A stretch of 7,421 bases of DNA from assembly GCA_023423795.1 (NCBI GenBank), contig JAFAEX010000028.1, positions 1 to 7,421 on the forward strand, in the 5' to 3' direction. Source of the stretch: Chloroflexota bacterium (GTDB lineage: Bacteria > Chloroflexota > Chloroflexia > Thermomicrobiales > UBA6265). The notes beneath the pieces were generated by a model. It had not been told where the DNA came from, searched no databases, and saw only the letters and a program-made list of their open reading frames with translations. Shown here piece by piece: positions 1 to 6,833 of the stretch (position 1 is the first letter of the stretch; each line of letters begins with the position of its first letter). The position numbers and the translations under genes are program-made.

Positions 1-204
1 CTGCGTCGGGGTGCCACGGCCGCCTCCTTCCGGTTCCGCCAAGAACCCGGACAGGCTACCGCGGCCCCCGGCCGCCCGCTCCGCCGCCGTGGCACCGCGC
101 CGCTCCTACCCTACGGCACCTTACAACAGATCCCTCCCCTACACGATGGGGCGTTGCGGCGGCACCGAGCGGTGGCGTGTGCACGTCGCTCGCGCAACCA
201 ATCG
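1..204. other. Non-coding region with nested inverted repeats, left edge
   Basis: I find no convincing gene here: the short open frames are Arg/Pro-rich and have no recognisable domain. The stretch does hold several self-complementary segments. GGTGCCACGGC (10-20) matches GCCGTGGCACC (86-96) over 11 bases. TCCGGTTC (29-36) pairs with 43-51 with one bulged base. GCGGCC (61-66) can pair with GGCCGC at 70-75 or with GGCCGC at 18-23, so two folds exclude each other. CACCG-AG-CGGTG (163-174) is a small palindrome. No T-tract follows any hairpin, so none is a clear intrinsic terminator. The region could be a structured leader, a small RNA or simply GC-rich spacer. Confidence 0.4.
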
Positions 205-236
205 TTGATAAGTCTGTACCGGCAGCGGCCTATACT
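205..236 (+). promoter_or_regulatory. Candidate promoter of the histidine kinase gene
   Basis: TATACT at 231-236 matches the sigma-70 -10 consensus at five of six positions, and TTGATA at 205-210 matches the -35 at four of six. The spacer is 20 bases, longer than the usual 16-18, so the -35 may not be used or an activator may help. The -10 lies 34 bases before the GTG start, in a locally AT-richer stretch of otherwise GC-rich DNA. Confidence 0.4.
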
Positions 237-260
237 CCGCCGATAGCGATCGAAGCCAGC

Positions 261-265
261 GGAGG
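261..265 (+). promoter_or_regulatory. Ribosome binding site GGAGG deciding the GTG start
   Basis: GGAGG sits five bases before the GTG at 271. It supports this GTG as the start of the kinase gene although it is not ATG. Confidence 0.7.
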
Positions 266-270
266 CGAAG

Positions 271-2097
271 GTGGCGCTGGACGGGGCAGTACGGGGAGCG
301 GATGCGGGCGAGGCGGCTGCTCCGGAAACCGGGCGCGGTCCCCGGCGCCTGAACCTCCTGCCGAACAGCCTCGCCGGGCGGCTCTCGCTGACGTTCGCCG
401 TCGCCGTCGCCCTCGTGATGGCGGTGCTGGGTCTTGCCCTCGCACGGGCGATGCAGGATACCTACGTCGATCGCATCTCCGGCACGCTCGGGCAGGAATC
501 CCGACTTGCCGCGTTGCTCGTTGCCGATGCCCACGCCCAGGGCCAGGATCTCGGGGCGGTCGCCAACGAGGCGGCGACCGCGTTGGATGCGCGCGTCGTC
601 ATCGTCGGCGGGGACGGGAGCATCCTCGGAGACGCGGCGGCGTCCGGTGAAAGGCTGCCCACGGCCGACGGCGGTCTCTCGGACTCTCGCTACCTGTGGG
701 TATCCGCGCCGGTTGAGAACCCCGCCGGGGCGGTCATCCGCGTCGGCCGGCCGCTGGGCGGCATGGACGGCGCGATGGCCGACCTGCGCAACCTCGTGCT
801 GGGCGCGACGGTCGTCGCCATCGTGCTCGTCGCCGCGGTCGGCATCGTCGTCGCTGGGCGGATCGGGGAACCGCTGGAGGAGTTGCGCCAGCAGGCCGGC
901 GCCGTCGCCCGTGGCCGCCTGGACGTCGCCGTCCGCCCAGCGGATACCCGCGAACTGAGCGAACTCGGCCATGCGTTCAACCTGATGACCGTCCGGCTCC
1001 GGTCGTCGCTGGAGGAACTGGCGCGGACGCGCGGCCGCCTCGAAGCGACGCTGGCGAACCTGACCGACGGCGTGGCCATCGTCGATCTGCGCGGCGTCGT
1101 CCTCCTGCTCAACCCCGCCGCCCGCCGGATGCTGGGCGCGACCGGGGCGACCGCCGGGCGTCCGTTTGTCGAGGCCGCCCGCGACCACGAACTCGACGCC
1201 CTCGTCCGCGCTGCGGCAACGGAGCCGGGCGTGCGGTCGGCGTCGGTTCGGCTCGGCCGCACCGGCCGCGCGATCGACGCGACCGCCCAACGCGTGGAAT
1301 CCGGCGATGAGGCGCTGGTGATCGTCGTGCTGCGCGACGTGACCGAATTGCGGCGGCTGGAGAACGTCCGGCGGGAGTTCGTCGCCAACGTCTCCCACGA
1401 ACTGCGGACGCCGCTGGCGTCGATCCGCCTCGTCGTGGAGACGCTCGAAGCCGGGGCGGTCGAGGAGCCGGACGTTGCCTACGGCTTTCTTCAGCGCATC
1501 GTGGGCGAAACCGACCGCCTCGCGCTGATCGTCGATGACCTGCTCGATCTCGCCCGGCTGGAGTCGGGCCGGGTCCGCCTCGATGTCGAGCCGATTCCCG
1601 CGGCCGAGTTGATCGCCGGCGGGGTGGACCGCCTGCGGTCGCAGGTGGAGCGTGCCCGGGTGGCGCTCGTCGTCGATACGCCGGCGGACTTGCCGGTCGT
1701 CCTCGCCGACCGCGCCCGCATCGAGCAGGTGCTGTTGAACCTGATCCACAACGCGATCAAGTTCACCCCGCCCGGCGGCGAAATCCGGATCGTGGCGGCA
1801 TCCCGGCCCGGCGCGGTGGAGATTTCGGTCTCCGACAACGGCGCCGGCGTGCCGCCGGACGAAGTGCCGCGCCTTTTCGAGCGGTTCTACAAGGGGGACA
1901 AGGCCCGCCGCTCCGAGGGCACCGGGCTCGGGCTCGCCATCGCAAAGCACATCGTGCAGGCGCACGGCGGCACGATCTCCGCCGAAAGCACCCACGGGCA
2001 GGGCGCGACGTTCACCATAGCGATGCCGCTGTCCGGCCCGCCCATGCAGGACGAACCGGACAGCGGCATCGCCGGGTTCCCCGGCACCATGCGTTAG
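271..2097 (+). CDS. Membrane sensor histidine kinase, PhoR/ResE type (HAMP-PAS-HisKA-HATPase)
   Basis: This is the sensor of a two-component system: it autophosphorylates a His and passes the phosphate to a response regulator. Of 608 residues, about 38-60 form TM1, 61-172 an extracytoplasmic sensor segment of about 110 residues with no family I recognise, and 174-196 TM2. HAMP covers about 197-247 and a PAS-like domain about 255-362. The dimerisation/phosphoacceptor motif NVSHELRTPL puts the phosphorylated His at 376. The ATPase domain has the N box (NLIHNAIKF, Asn494), the G1 box (DNGAGV, 522-527), the F box (LFERFY, 535-540) and the G2 box (GTGLGL, 550-555). All key residues are present, so it should be active. 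The order resembles PhoR, ResE and WalK, but the signal cannot be read from sequence. No response regulator is in the window, and 270 non-coding bases precede the gene. The long N-terminus before TM1 (about 37 residues, Ala/Gly/Arg-rich) is probably cytoplasmic. Confidence 0.95.
   Translation: MALDGAVRGADAGEAAAPETGRGPRRLNLLPNSLAGRLSLTFAVAVALVMAVLGLALARAMQDTYVDRISGTLGQESRLAALLVADAHAQGQDLGAVANEAATALDARVVIVGGDGSILGDAAASGERLPTADGGLSDSRYLWVSAPVENPAGAVIRVGRPLGGMDGAMADLRNLVLGATVVAIVLVAAVGIVVAGRIGEPLEELRQQAGAVARGRLDVAVRPADTRELSELGHAFNLMTVRLRSSLEELARTRGRLEATLANLTDGVAIVDLRGVVLLLNPAARRMLGATGATAGRPFVEAARDHELDALVRAAATEPGVRSASVRLGRTGRAIDATAQRVESGDEALVIVVLRDVTELRRLENVRREFVANVSHELRTPLASIRLVVETLEAGAVEEPDVAYGFLQRIVGETDRLALIVDDLLDLARLESGRVRLDVEPIPAAELIAGGVDRLRSQVERARVALVVDTPADLPVVLADRARIEQVLLNLIHNAIKFTPPGGEIRIVAASRPGAVEISVSDNGAGVPPDEVPRLFERFYKGDKARRSEGTGLGLAIAKHIVQAHGGTISAESTHGQGATFTIAMPLSGPPMQDEPDSGIAGFPGTMR
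2071..2085. repeat. Perfect hairpin at the 3' end of the kinase gene
   Basis: GCCGGG (2071-2076), TTC, CCCGGC (2080-2085) form a 6-bp GC stem with a three-base loop inside the last codons of the kinase gene, 10 bases before its stop. It is 22 bases past the end of the convergent permease gene. Neither strand has a T-tract after it, so it is at most a weak or factor-assisted bidirectional terminator. In DNA this GC-rich it could be chance. Confidence 0.3.
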
Positions 2098-2107
2098 CGG
2101 ATGTGGA

Positions 2108-3067
2108 TCAGCGGTTGCCGGAGCGCGGGTCGAGCGCGTCCTGCAGGCCGTCGCCGAGGATGTTGAACGCGAAGACCGTCAACGTCAGCGCCACGCCCGG
2201 GAAAGTCGTGTACCACCACGCCTCGCGGAAGTAGTTGCGGGCGGTCGCCATCATCGTGCCCCACTCGGGGGACGGCGGCTGCGCGCCGAGCCCGATGAAC
2301 GACAGCGACGAGGTGGCGAGGACGGCGTACCCGACATCGAGCGTGATCTGGATGATGACCACCGGGATCGCGTTCGGCAGGATGTGGCGGAACAGCAGCC
2401 GCGGCCCGGACATGCCCAGGCTCTCGCCGGCGGTGACGAAGTCCCGCTCCCGGATCGAGAGGATCTGGGCCCGCACCAGCCGGGCGTACCACGGCCAGAA
2501 CACGGTGGAGAGGGCCACCATCGTCCACTTGAGTTCGCGCCCGAGCGTGGAGGCGATGGCGATGGCGAGGATCAGCGCCGGGAAGGCGAGGAACATGTCG
2601 GTGAAGCGCATCAGGATTTCATCGACGATGCCGCCGAAGTAACCGGCGACCGCGCCGACGAGCGTGCCAAAGGTCACCGCGAAGGTGAGCACCACGGCGG
2701 CCACCTGGAGGCTGATGCGCGCCCCGGTCATGATCCGGCTCAGCAGGTCGCGGCCGAGTTCGTCGGTGCCCATCGGGTGGGAGAGCGACGGCGCCAGCAG
2801 CTTCGAGCCGGTGATGTCCTGCGCGTACGGGTCGTACGGCGCGAGCGCCTGCCCGAACAGCGCCAGGATCAGGAACAGCAGCACGATCAGCAACCCGACC
2901 AGGTTCAGCCGGTTGCGGATCAGGAAGCGGTGGAGATTGCGCTTGAGTTGGTTGTGCTCGCGCCGGGGCGCGGCGCCGGCCAACGTGGCTGGGCGTCCCG
3001 CCGACGGTTCGGCGACGGGCGCGGCGGCGACGGACGGGGTGGCGGGTGCGACCTGTTCTGCACTCAC
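2108..3067 (-). CDS. ABC transporter permease, DppC/OppC type
   Basis: This is the second inner-membrane permease subunit of a peptide/nickel-type (PepT) ABC importer and pairs with the neighbouring DppB-type subunit. The 319 residues begin with an Ala/Pro-rich cytoplasmic tail (1-40), longer than in many relatives. TM1 is at about 54-75 (LVGLLIVLLFLILALFGQ). The family signature HPMGTDELGRDLLSR is at 97-111. The cytoplasmic EAA loop, where the ATPase docks, is about 212-232 and reads AGESLG..., ending in HILPN. The C-terminal block FIGLGAQPPSPEWG (257-270) and the ending GDGLQDALDPR are typical of DppC. The GTG start overlaps the end of the upstream permease gene (GTGA, 4 bases), which indicates translational coupling; AAGGA lies 10 bases before it. 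It is the last gene of the operon, and its stop is 10 bases from the convergent kinase stop. No ATPase gene follows. Confidence 0.93.
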   Translation of the reverse strand: MSAEQVAPATPSVAAAPVAEPSAGRPATLAGAAPRREHNQLKRNLHRFLIRNRLNLVGLLIVLLFLILALFGQALAPYDPYAQDITGSKLLAPSLSHPMGTDELGRDLLSRIMTGARISLQVAAVVLTFAVTFGTLVGAVAGYFGGIVDEILMRFTDMFLAFPALILAIAIASTLGRELKWTMVALSTVFWPWYARLVRAQILSIRERDFVTAGESLGMSGPRLLFRHILPNAIPVVIIQITLDVGYAVLATSSLSFIGLGAQPPSPEWGTMMATARNYFREAWWYTTFPGVALTLTVFAFNILGDGLQDALDPRSGNR

Positions 3068-4074
3068 GTGTAGCTGATCCTTGGGTCGAGGAACAGGTAG
3101 AGGACGTCCACCACCAGGTTCATCAGCACGAAGACGAACGCGATGATCAGCGTGGTCGCCATGGTCGCGTTGTAGTCAAGCCGCTGGATGGCATCGACAG
3201 CATAGCGCCCAATGCCCGGCCACGAAAACACGATCTCGACCAGGAACGCCCCGGAGAGCAGCAACCCGACCTGCAAGCCGAGCGAGGTGACCGTCGGCAG
3301 TAGCGCGTTCTTCAGCGCGTGCCGGTTGATGACGACCGTCTGGGCCATGCCCTTCGCCCGCGCCGTCCGGATGTAGTCCTGGTTCAGCACCTCCAGCATG
3401 CCGCCGCGGACCATCCGGGTGATGACCGCCAGCGAGCCGTAGGCCAGCACCACCACCGGCAGCGCGAGGTGCTTCAGGGCGAGCAGGAAGGTGTCCCACT
3501 GCCCGGCCAGCAGCGCGTCGATCGTGTAGAGCGTCGTCTTTGTCGGTGGCGTTTCGTAGCCGATCGGCAATCTGCCGCCGTCCGGCAGCCAGCCCAGCTT
3601 CCCGAAGAACAGGAACTGGGCCATGATCGCCAGCCAGAATACCGGCAAGGCCAGTCCGGAAATCGAGACGAACCGGGCGAGGTGGTCCGGCAATTTGTCG
3701 CGCTTCACCGCCGACACGACCCCGAGCGGGACGCCGACCGCGGTCGAAAGGATGAAGGCGTACAACCCGAGTTCGAGCGTCGCCGGGAGGTACCGCTTGA
3801 GGTCTTCGCTGACCGGACGGCGGGACGTGAACGAGTCGCCGAAATCTCCCCGGAGCACGCCCTTGACGTAGTTGACGTACTGGACGGGCACGGGGTCGTT
3901 CAGGCCGTACTTTTCGCGGATCTTCTCGACCGCGCTCTTGCTGGCGCGCGGGCCGGCCATCAGCCGCGCCGGGTCGCCGGGCACCACGTGGGACAGGCCG
4001 AACGTGATGACCGAAAGGCCGAAGAGCACGAACACCAGGAAGATCAGCCGCCGGACGATCAGGCGTGCGAGCAT
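3064..4074 (-). CDS. ABC transporter permease, DppB/OppB type
   Basis: This is the first permease subunit of a peptide/nickel-type ABC importer. At 336 residues its length is normal for the family. TM1 is at about 9-30, followed by the DppB landmark HVVPGDPARLM (29-39). Further membrane segments lie at about 100-122, 135-157, 200-222, 263-285 and 305-329. The ATPase-docking EAA loop is about 234-260 (YIRTARAKGM, ending NALLP). The signature FSWPGIGRYAVDAI (283-296) precedes LDY, where many relatives have RDYP. The ATG start is supported by GAGGAG (4085-4080) five bases upstream. The gene lies 63 bases downstream of the binding-protein gene and overlaps the second permease gene by 4 bases. The substrate (di/oligopeptide, glutathione, nickel or sugar) cannot be told from the permease alone. 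Confidence 0.94.
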   Translation of the reverse strand: MLARLIVRRLIFLVFVLFGLSVITFGLSHVVPGDPARLMAGPRASKSAVEKIREKYGLNDPVPVQYVNYVKGVLRGDFGDSFTSRRPVSEDLKRYLPATLELGLYAFILSTAVGVPLGVVSAVKRDKLPDHLARFVSISGLALPVFWLAIMAQFLFFGKLGWLPDGGRLPIGYETPPTKTTLYTIDALLAGQWDTFLLALKHLALPVVVLAYGSLAVITRMVRGGMLEVLNQDYIRTARAKGMAQTVVINRHALKNALLPTVTSLGLQVGLLLSGAFLVEIVFSWPGIGRYAVDAIQRLDYNATMATTLIIAFVFVLMNLVVDVLYLFLDPRISYT

Positions 4075-4090
4075 CGGTTCTCCTCGGGAC

Positions 4091-4121
4091 GACGCGGGCG
4101 GCGAAATTCGCCGCCCGCGTC
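4091..4121 (-). repeat. Perfect 31-base palindrome between binding-protein and permease genes
   Basis: Two exact 15-base arms, GACGCGGGCGGCGAA and its complement, flank one central base. In RNA this gives about 13-14 bp with a tiny loop. On the coding strand it starts 16 bases after the binding-protein stop and ends 5 bases before the Shine-Dalgarno of the DppB-type gene. There is no U-tract, so it looks less like a terminator than like an intercistronic stem that protects upstream mRNA or limits read-through. Such stems are known to raise the binding protein:permease ratio in other ABC operons. Confidence 0.75.
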
Positions 4122-4137
4122 CGGCCCCGCTCGCGCC

Positions 4138-5847
4138 TTAGGACGCGGCCCGGGACATGTCGTAGAAGTTGTAGGAGTCGAGGTAGAGCGGGTTCGGGAC
4201 GAACCCCTGGATGTCGGAACGCAGGACCGTGAAGCGCACGACCTGTCCGTAGAAGATGGCCGGCGGGTCCTGCTCGGTAATGATGTTCTGGGCCTCTTTC
4301 ATCAGTTCGTTCAGCCGCGCCTCATCGGTGAAGTTCACCGCTTCGGCCATGATCTCCTCGAACCGGGCGTTCTCCCACGCCCCGCCGTTGGAACCTCCGT
4401 TGCCGATGTTGGCGGCGGTGAAGTTCGGTTCGAGCTGGTTGGTCGGATCGTTGTAGTCCGGCCACCAGCCCCAGCCGCCGATGACGTGCGGCTTCTCCTC
4501 GGTCGGCATGTCGCCGAAGATCGTCGATTCGACCGTGGCGTAGTCCACCGCGAACAGTTCGAGGTTGTAGCCGATCTCGGCCAGCTTCGCCTGGAAGAGC
4601 TGGGCGACGGTCGCTTCGCGCTCGTCGTTGGCGTCGAACATGTACTCCAGCGTCGAGCCTTCGGCGATGCCGCCGGCGGTCAGCAGTTCCTTCGCCTTTT
4701 CGAGGTCGGTCTGGTAGAGGAACACGTCCGGGTCGTAGCCGAGCGTGTTGTCGGAGATCGGCCCGGTGCGCCGCAGCATGCCGGCGAACACGGAGTTCTG
4801 GACGTCGTCGTAAGGGAAGGCGTAGGACAGGCCCTGCCGCGCCTCGACGGTGCCGAGCCGCGGCACGTTCAGGATCGCCCAGCCGACCGCCGTCGTCGGG
4901 TACTCGACGACGGTGATGCCCTCGGTTTCGCGCAGCGCGTTGACCGTCTCGGTGGTGAGGTTGTAGGCGGACGCGTCGGCCTGGCCCTGCTCCAGCAACT
5001 GGCGCCGGGTGGCCTCCTCCGGCACGACCCGGAAGATGACCTGGTCGAAGTGGTTGCCTTCCCAGCCCCGGTGGTAGTTCTCGAACCGCTCGAAGATCAG
5101 CCCCTCGGTCAGCGAGTTCGAGACCAGTTGGTACGGACCGGTGCCGACGGCGTTGGCCTTGAAGAACTCGTGGGCGAATGGGTCGTCGTCGGTCTTGTTC
5201 GCGTCCATCGCCGTCGGGCTGACGACGACCGGGCCGTACTGCGAGGCGAGCGCCGCCAGGAACAGCGGCTGCGGCTTGCCGAGGTTGAAGCGGATCGTCG
5301 TCGCATCGACCGCTTCCATCATGTCGGCCGATTCCATGAACCGGGCGATCACCAGCACCGGGGCGCCGCCGAGATCGAGGAAGCGGGTGAACGACGCCTT
5401 GACCGCCTCCGCGTCGCAGGGCGTCCCGTCCTGGAACGTGGCGCCCTCCGGCAGCGTGAAGGTGTAGGTGGACAGATCGTCGCTGACCTCCCACGACTGG
5501 GCCAGCATCGGGGCGACTTCGGAGGTCGATTCGCCCTTGTACTGCACCAGCATCTCGTAGGCGGCCATCGCCACCGTGGAGACGAGGGTGGCGTAGGAGT
5601 AGTGCGGGTCGATGTCCTCGGTACCGATGGTGATGATGTTAGTGAAGGTGCCGCCGCTGCCGCCGTCCTGCCGGGCGAACGCGCGCAGGCGCGGCGCGGC
5701 CACGGCCGCCTCCGGCGCAATGGCGGCGAGCGCGGCAAGGGTCGGCAGCGCCACCCCGAGCCGGAACCCGTTGTCCAGCACGGTGCGGCGAGACATCCGG
5801 CCGCGGCTGGCCTCGGCGATGAAGCGGGCGATCCGGGAATCCACCAT
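4138..5847 (-). CDS. ABC transporter solute-binding protein, SBP_bac_5 (DppA/OppA-like), Tat signal
   Basis: This extracytoplasmic receptor binds a peptide-like or other small solute and delivers it to the two permeases encoded just downstream. I take the ATG at 5847 as the start (569 residues), because AGGAGG (5862-5857) lies nine bases upstream; the open frame runs on to 5967, but that extension lacks a plausible signal. The N-terminus has a twin-arginine motif, SRRTVLD (19-25), a hydrophobic stretch (about 28-50) and a likely cleavage site AVA|AP near residue 50. That suggests export in folded form by Tat. There is no lipobox Cys; the only cysteine is at 144. Family 5 features are STYTFTLPEGATFQDGTP (126-143) and GTGPYQL (235-241). 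The C-terminal lobe carries Trp-rich WGWWPDYNDPTN (459-470). The length fits the family. The ligand cannot be assigned from sequence. Confidence 0.93.
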   Translation of the reverse strand: MVDSRIARFIAEASRGRMSRRTVLDNGFRLGVALPTLAALAAIAPEAAVAAPRLRAFARQDGGSGGTFTNIITIGTEDIDPHYSYATLVSTVAMAAYEMLVQYKGESTSEVAPMLAQSWEVSDDLSTYTFTLPEGATFQDGTPCDAEAVKASFTRFLDLGGAPVLVIARFMESADMMEAVDATTIRFNLGKPQPLFLAALASQYGPVVVSPTAMDANKTDDDPFAHEFFKANAVGTGPYQLVSNSLTEGLIFERFENYHRGWEGNHFDQVIFRVVPEEATRRQLLEQGQADASAYNLTTETVNALRETEGITVVEYPTTAVGWAILNVPRLGTVEARQGLSYAFPYDDVQNSVFAGMLRRTGPISDNTLGYDPDVFLYQTDLEKAKELLTAGGIAEGSTLEYMFDANDEREATVAQLFQAKLAEIGYNLELFAVDYATVESTIFGDMPTEEKPHVIGGWGWWPDYNDPTNQLEPNFTAANIGNGGSNGGAWENARFEEIMAEAVNFTDEARLNELMKEAQNIITEQDPPAIFYGQVVRFTVLRSDIQGFVPNPLYLDSYNFYDMSRAAS

Positions 5848-5856
5848 CGGGGCGAT

Positions 5857-5862
5857 CCTCCT
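5857..5862 (-). promoter_or_regulatory. Ribosome binding site AGGAGG deciding the binding-protein start
   Basis: AGGAGG on the minus strand, nine bases before the ATG at 5847, selects this start over the upstream in-frame start at 5967. It lies only six bases downstream of the foldable leader element (5869-5927), so that fold could affect ribosome access. Confidence 0.7.
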
Positions 5863-5868
5863 GTCGTC

Positions 5869-5927
5869 GGTCTCGGCGCTCCAGCCAGCAACCGGCCCTC
5901 CGTTGGGGGTTGCGGGCTGGCGAGACC
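5869..5927 (-). promoter_or_regulatory. Structured 5' leader hairpin of the binding-protein gene
   Basis: The outer stem pairs 5921-5927 with 5869-5875 (7 bp, GGTCTCG/CGAGACC in RNA order). It continues directly into a 13-position inner stem (5908-5920 with 5881-5893) with one A/G mismatch. One side has a five-base bulge (5876-5880), and the loop is 14 bases (5894-5907). The loop contains GGAGG on the coding strand, a possible decoy Shine-Dalgarno. It matches no riboswitch class I know. It could regulate translation, stabilise the mRNA 5' end, or be a protein-binding site in DNA. Confidence 0.55.
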
Positions 5928-5938
5928 TCGGCGGTGTT

Positions 5939-5967
5939 GGGATACGTTGATGCGAATTGGTCGGCAA
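5939..5967 (-). promoter_or_regulatory. Weak candidate promoter of the transport operon
   Basis: On the minus strand TTGCCG (5967-5962) and TATCCC (5944-5939) are separated by 17 bases, inside the most AT-rich part of this intergenic gap. Matches to the sigma-70 boxes are only partial. If used, transcription would start near 5932 and the leader hairpin would sit almost at the 5' end of the mRNA. Confidence 0.3.
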
Positions 5968-6021
5968 TCATACGGAGGCACAGGAATGCAGCGCAAGCGG
6001 CGCAGCCGTCCAATCGCCGCC

Positions 6022-6042
6022 GGAAACGGGCGAAACCGTTCC
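6022..6042 (-). terminator. Weak hairpin at the end of the MFS gene
   Basis: On the minus strand GGAACGG (6042-6036) pairs with CCGTTTCC (6029-6022) with one bulged base, around a six-base loop, and overlaps the MFS stop codon. Only three U residues occur in the 3' arm and there is no U-tract, so termination would be inefficient. The binding-protein gene downstream may receive some read-through. Confidence 0.25.
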
Positions 6043-6785
6043 TATCCGCCGGATTCCGGCCGTCCCAGCGTCTCCGGCGCCTGCCGCGCGAAGACCAGTG
6101 CGGCCGTCGTCGTCATCGCCGCGGCCGCCGCGTAGGCCGCCCGCGGCGACGCCGCGCCGGCGACGATGCCCAGCGCCAGTGGCCCGGCCACGTAGCCGAC
6201 GTCGGCCAGCGTGCGGAAGGCCCCGAGGGCCGCGGCGGTCATCCCGCGCGGCGCGATGTCGGCCGCGTAGGCGGTGGGAACCGACCCGCCGATGCCGACC
6301 GCCGCCGCCCACACCGCCGGCGCCGCCGCGAACGCCGGCCACGAGGTGGCAGCGCCGAACAGCAGCATGGCGGCGCCGGCCACCATCGTCGGCCCGACGA
6401 TGACGACCTTGCGCCCGAATCGGTCGGCCAGCACCCCGGACGGCCAGGCCAGCGCCAGCCCCAGCAGGGAAACGAACCCGAGCGCCAGCCCGATCTGGTC
6501 CGGCCCGAGCCCGAGTCGCTGTTCGGCGTCCAGCGGAACCACGTTGAACAGCGAGCCGGTGCGGGTGAAGACCAGCGAGAACGAAACGAATCCGACCGCC
6601 GCGAATCCCGGAGTGGACCGCAAGAGCGCCACCTGTTCGCGCAGCGGCAGCGCGGACCGCCGTTCGCCCGATTGGTGCATGCCGACCGTCTCGGGCAGTT
6701 TCCAGAGCGCCAGCGCCGTCGTCACCGTCGAGAGCAGCGCATTCGCGGCGAACGACGCGGCCAACCCGAAGTGGGTGGCCAGCAT
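6042..6785 (-). CDS. C-terminal fragment of the split MFS transporter
   Basis: This 247-codon fragment opens at the first ATG after the internal TAA and holds the end of TM5 plus TM6-TM12. It includes the second-half copy of motif A (GVLADRFGRK, fragment residues 117-126) and a long cytoplasmic middle loop (about 31-55, Pro/Arg-rich). GGGCGGG directly abuts the ATG, too close for a normal Shine-Dalgarno, so efficient separate translation is doubtful. No frame disruption occurs within it, consistent with recent or only apparent inactivation. Confidence 0.5.
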   Translation of the reverse strand: MLATHFGLAASFAANALLSTVTTALALWKLPETVGMHQSGERRSALPLREQVALLRSTPGFAAVGFVSFSLVFTRTGSLFNVVPLDAEQRLGLGPDQIGLALGFVSLLGLALAWPSGVLADRFGRKVVIVGPTMVAGAAMLLFGAATSWPAFAAAPAVWAAAVGIGGSVPTAYAADIAPRGMTAAALGAFRTLADVGYVAGPLALGIVAGAASPRAAYAAAAAMTTTAALVFARQAPETLGRPESGG

Positions 6786-6833
6786 CCCGCCCGGAACCGG
6801 GCCTATGCCGACCGCGAACAGGAAGACGCCCTG

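Noticed and set aside
26..33. CCGGAAGG on the minus strand, as in the SRP RNA helix 8 tip
   Set aside because: The conserved 5' strand of the helix 8 internal loop (CAGG) is missing, and the bases pair better in the 29-51 hairpin.
1..75. tRNA-like string (GCCGCGGTAGCCTG) on the minus strand
   Set aside because: There is no anticodon arm or T-arm consensus, and the closing arms are too close together for a tRNA.
11..208. 65-codon open frame at the left edge
   Set aside because: It has a Pro/Arg-rich product and no recognisable family, and the stretch is dominated by inverted repeats.
139..1995. 618-codon open frame on the minus strand across the kinase gene
   Set aside because: It is antisense to a gene with complete histidine kinase motifs, and its product is Arg/Asp/Gly-rich without domains. 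Long antisense frames are expected from GC-rich codon use.
5894..5907. ACGG in the leader loop, as in guanidine-II (mini-ykkC) riboswitches
   Set aside because: That class has two adjacent short hairpins with ACGR tetraloops. Here there is one long stem, and ACGG is inside a larger loop.
3319..6135. 938-codon open frame on the plus strand
   Set aside because: It runs antisense to the DppB-type permease, the binding protein and the MFS end, all clearly real. The composition is low-complexity Arg/Val/Gly and it has no fold signature.
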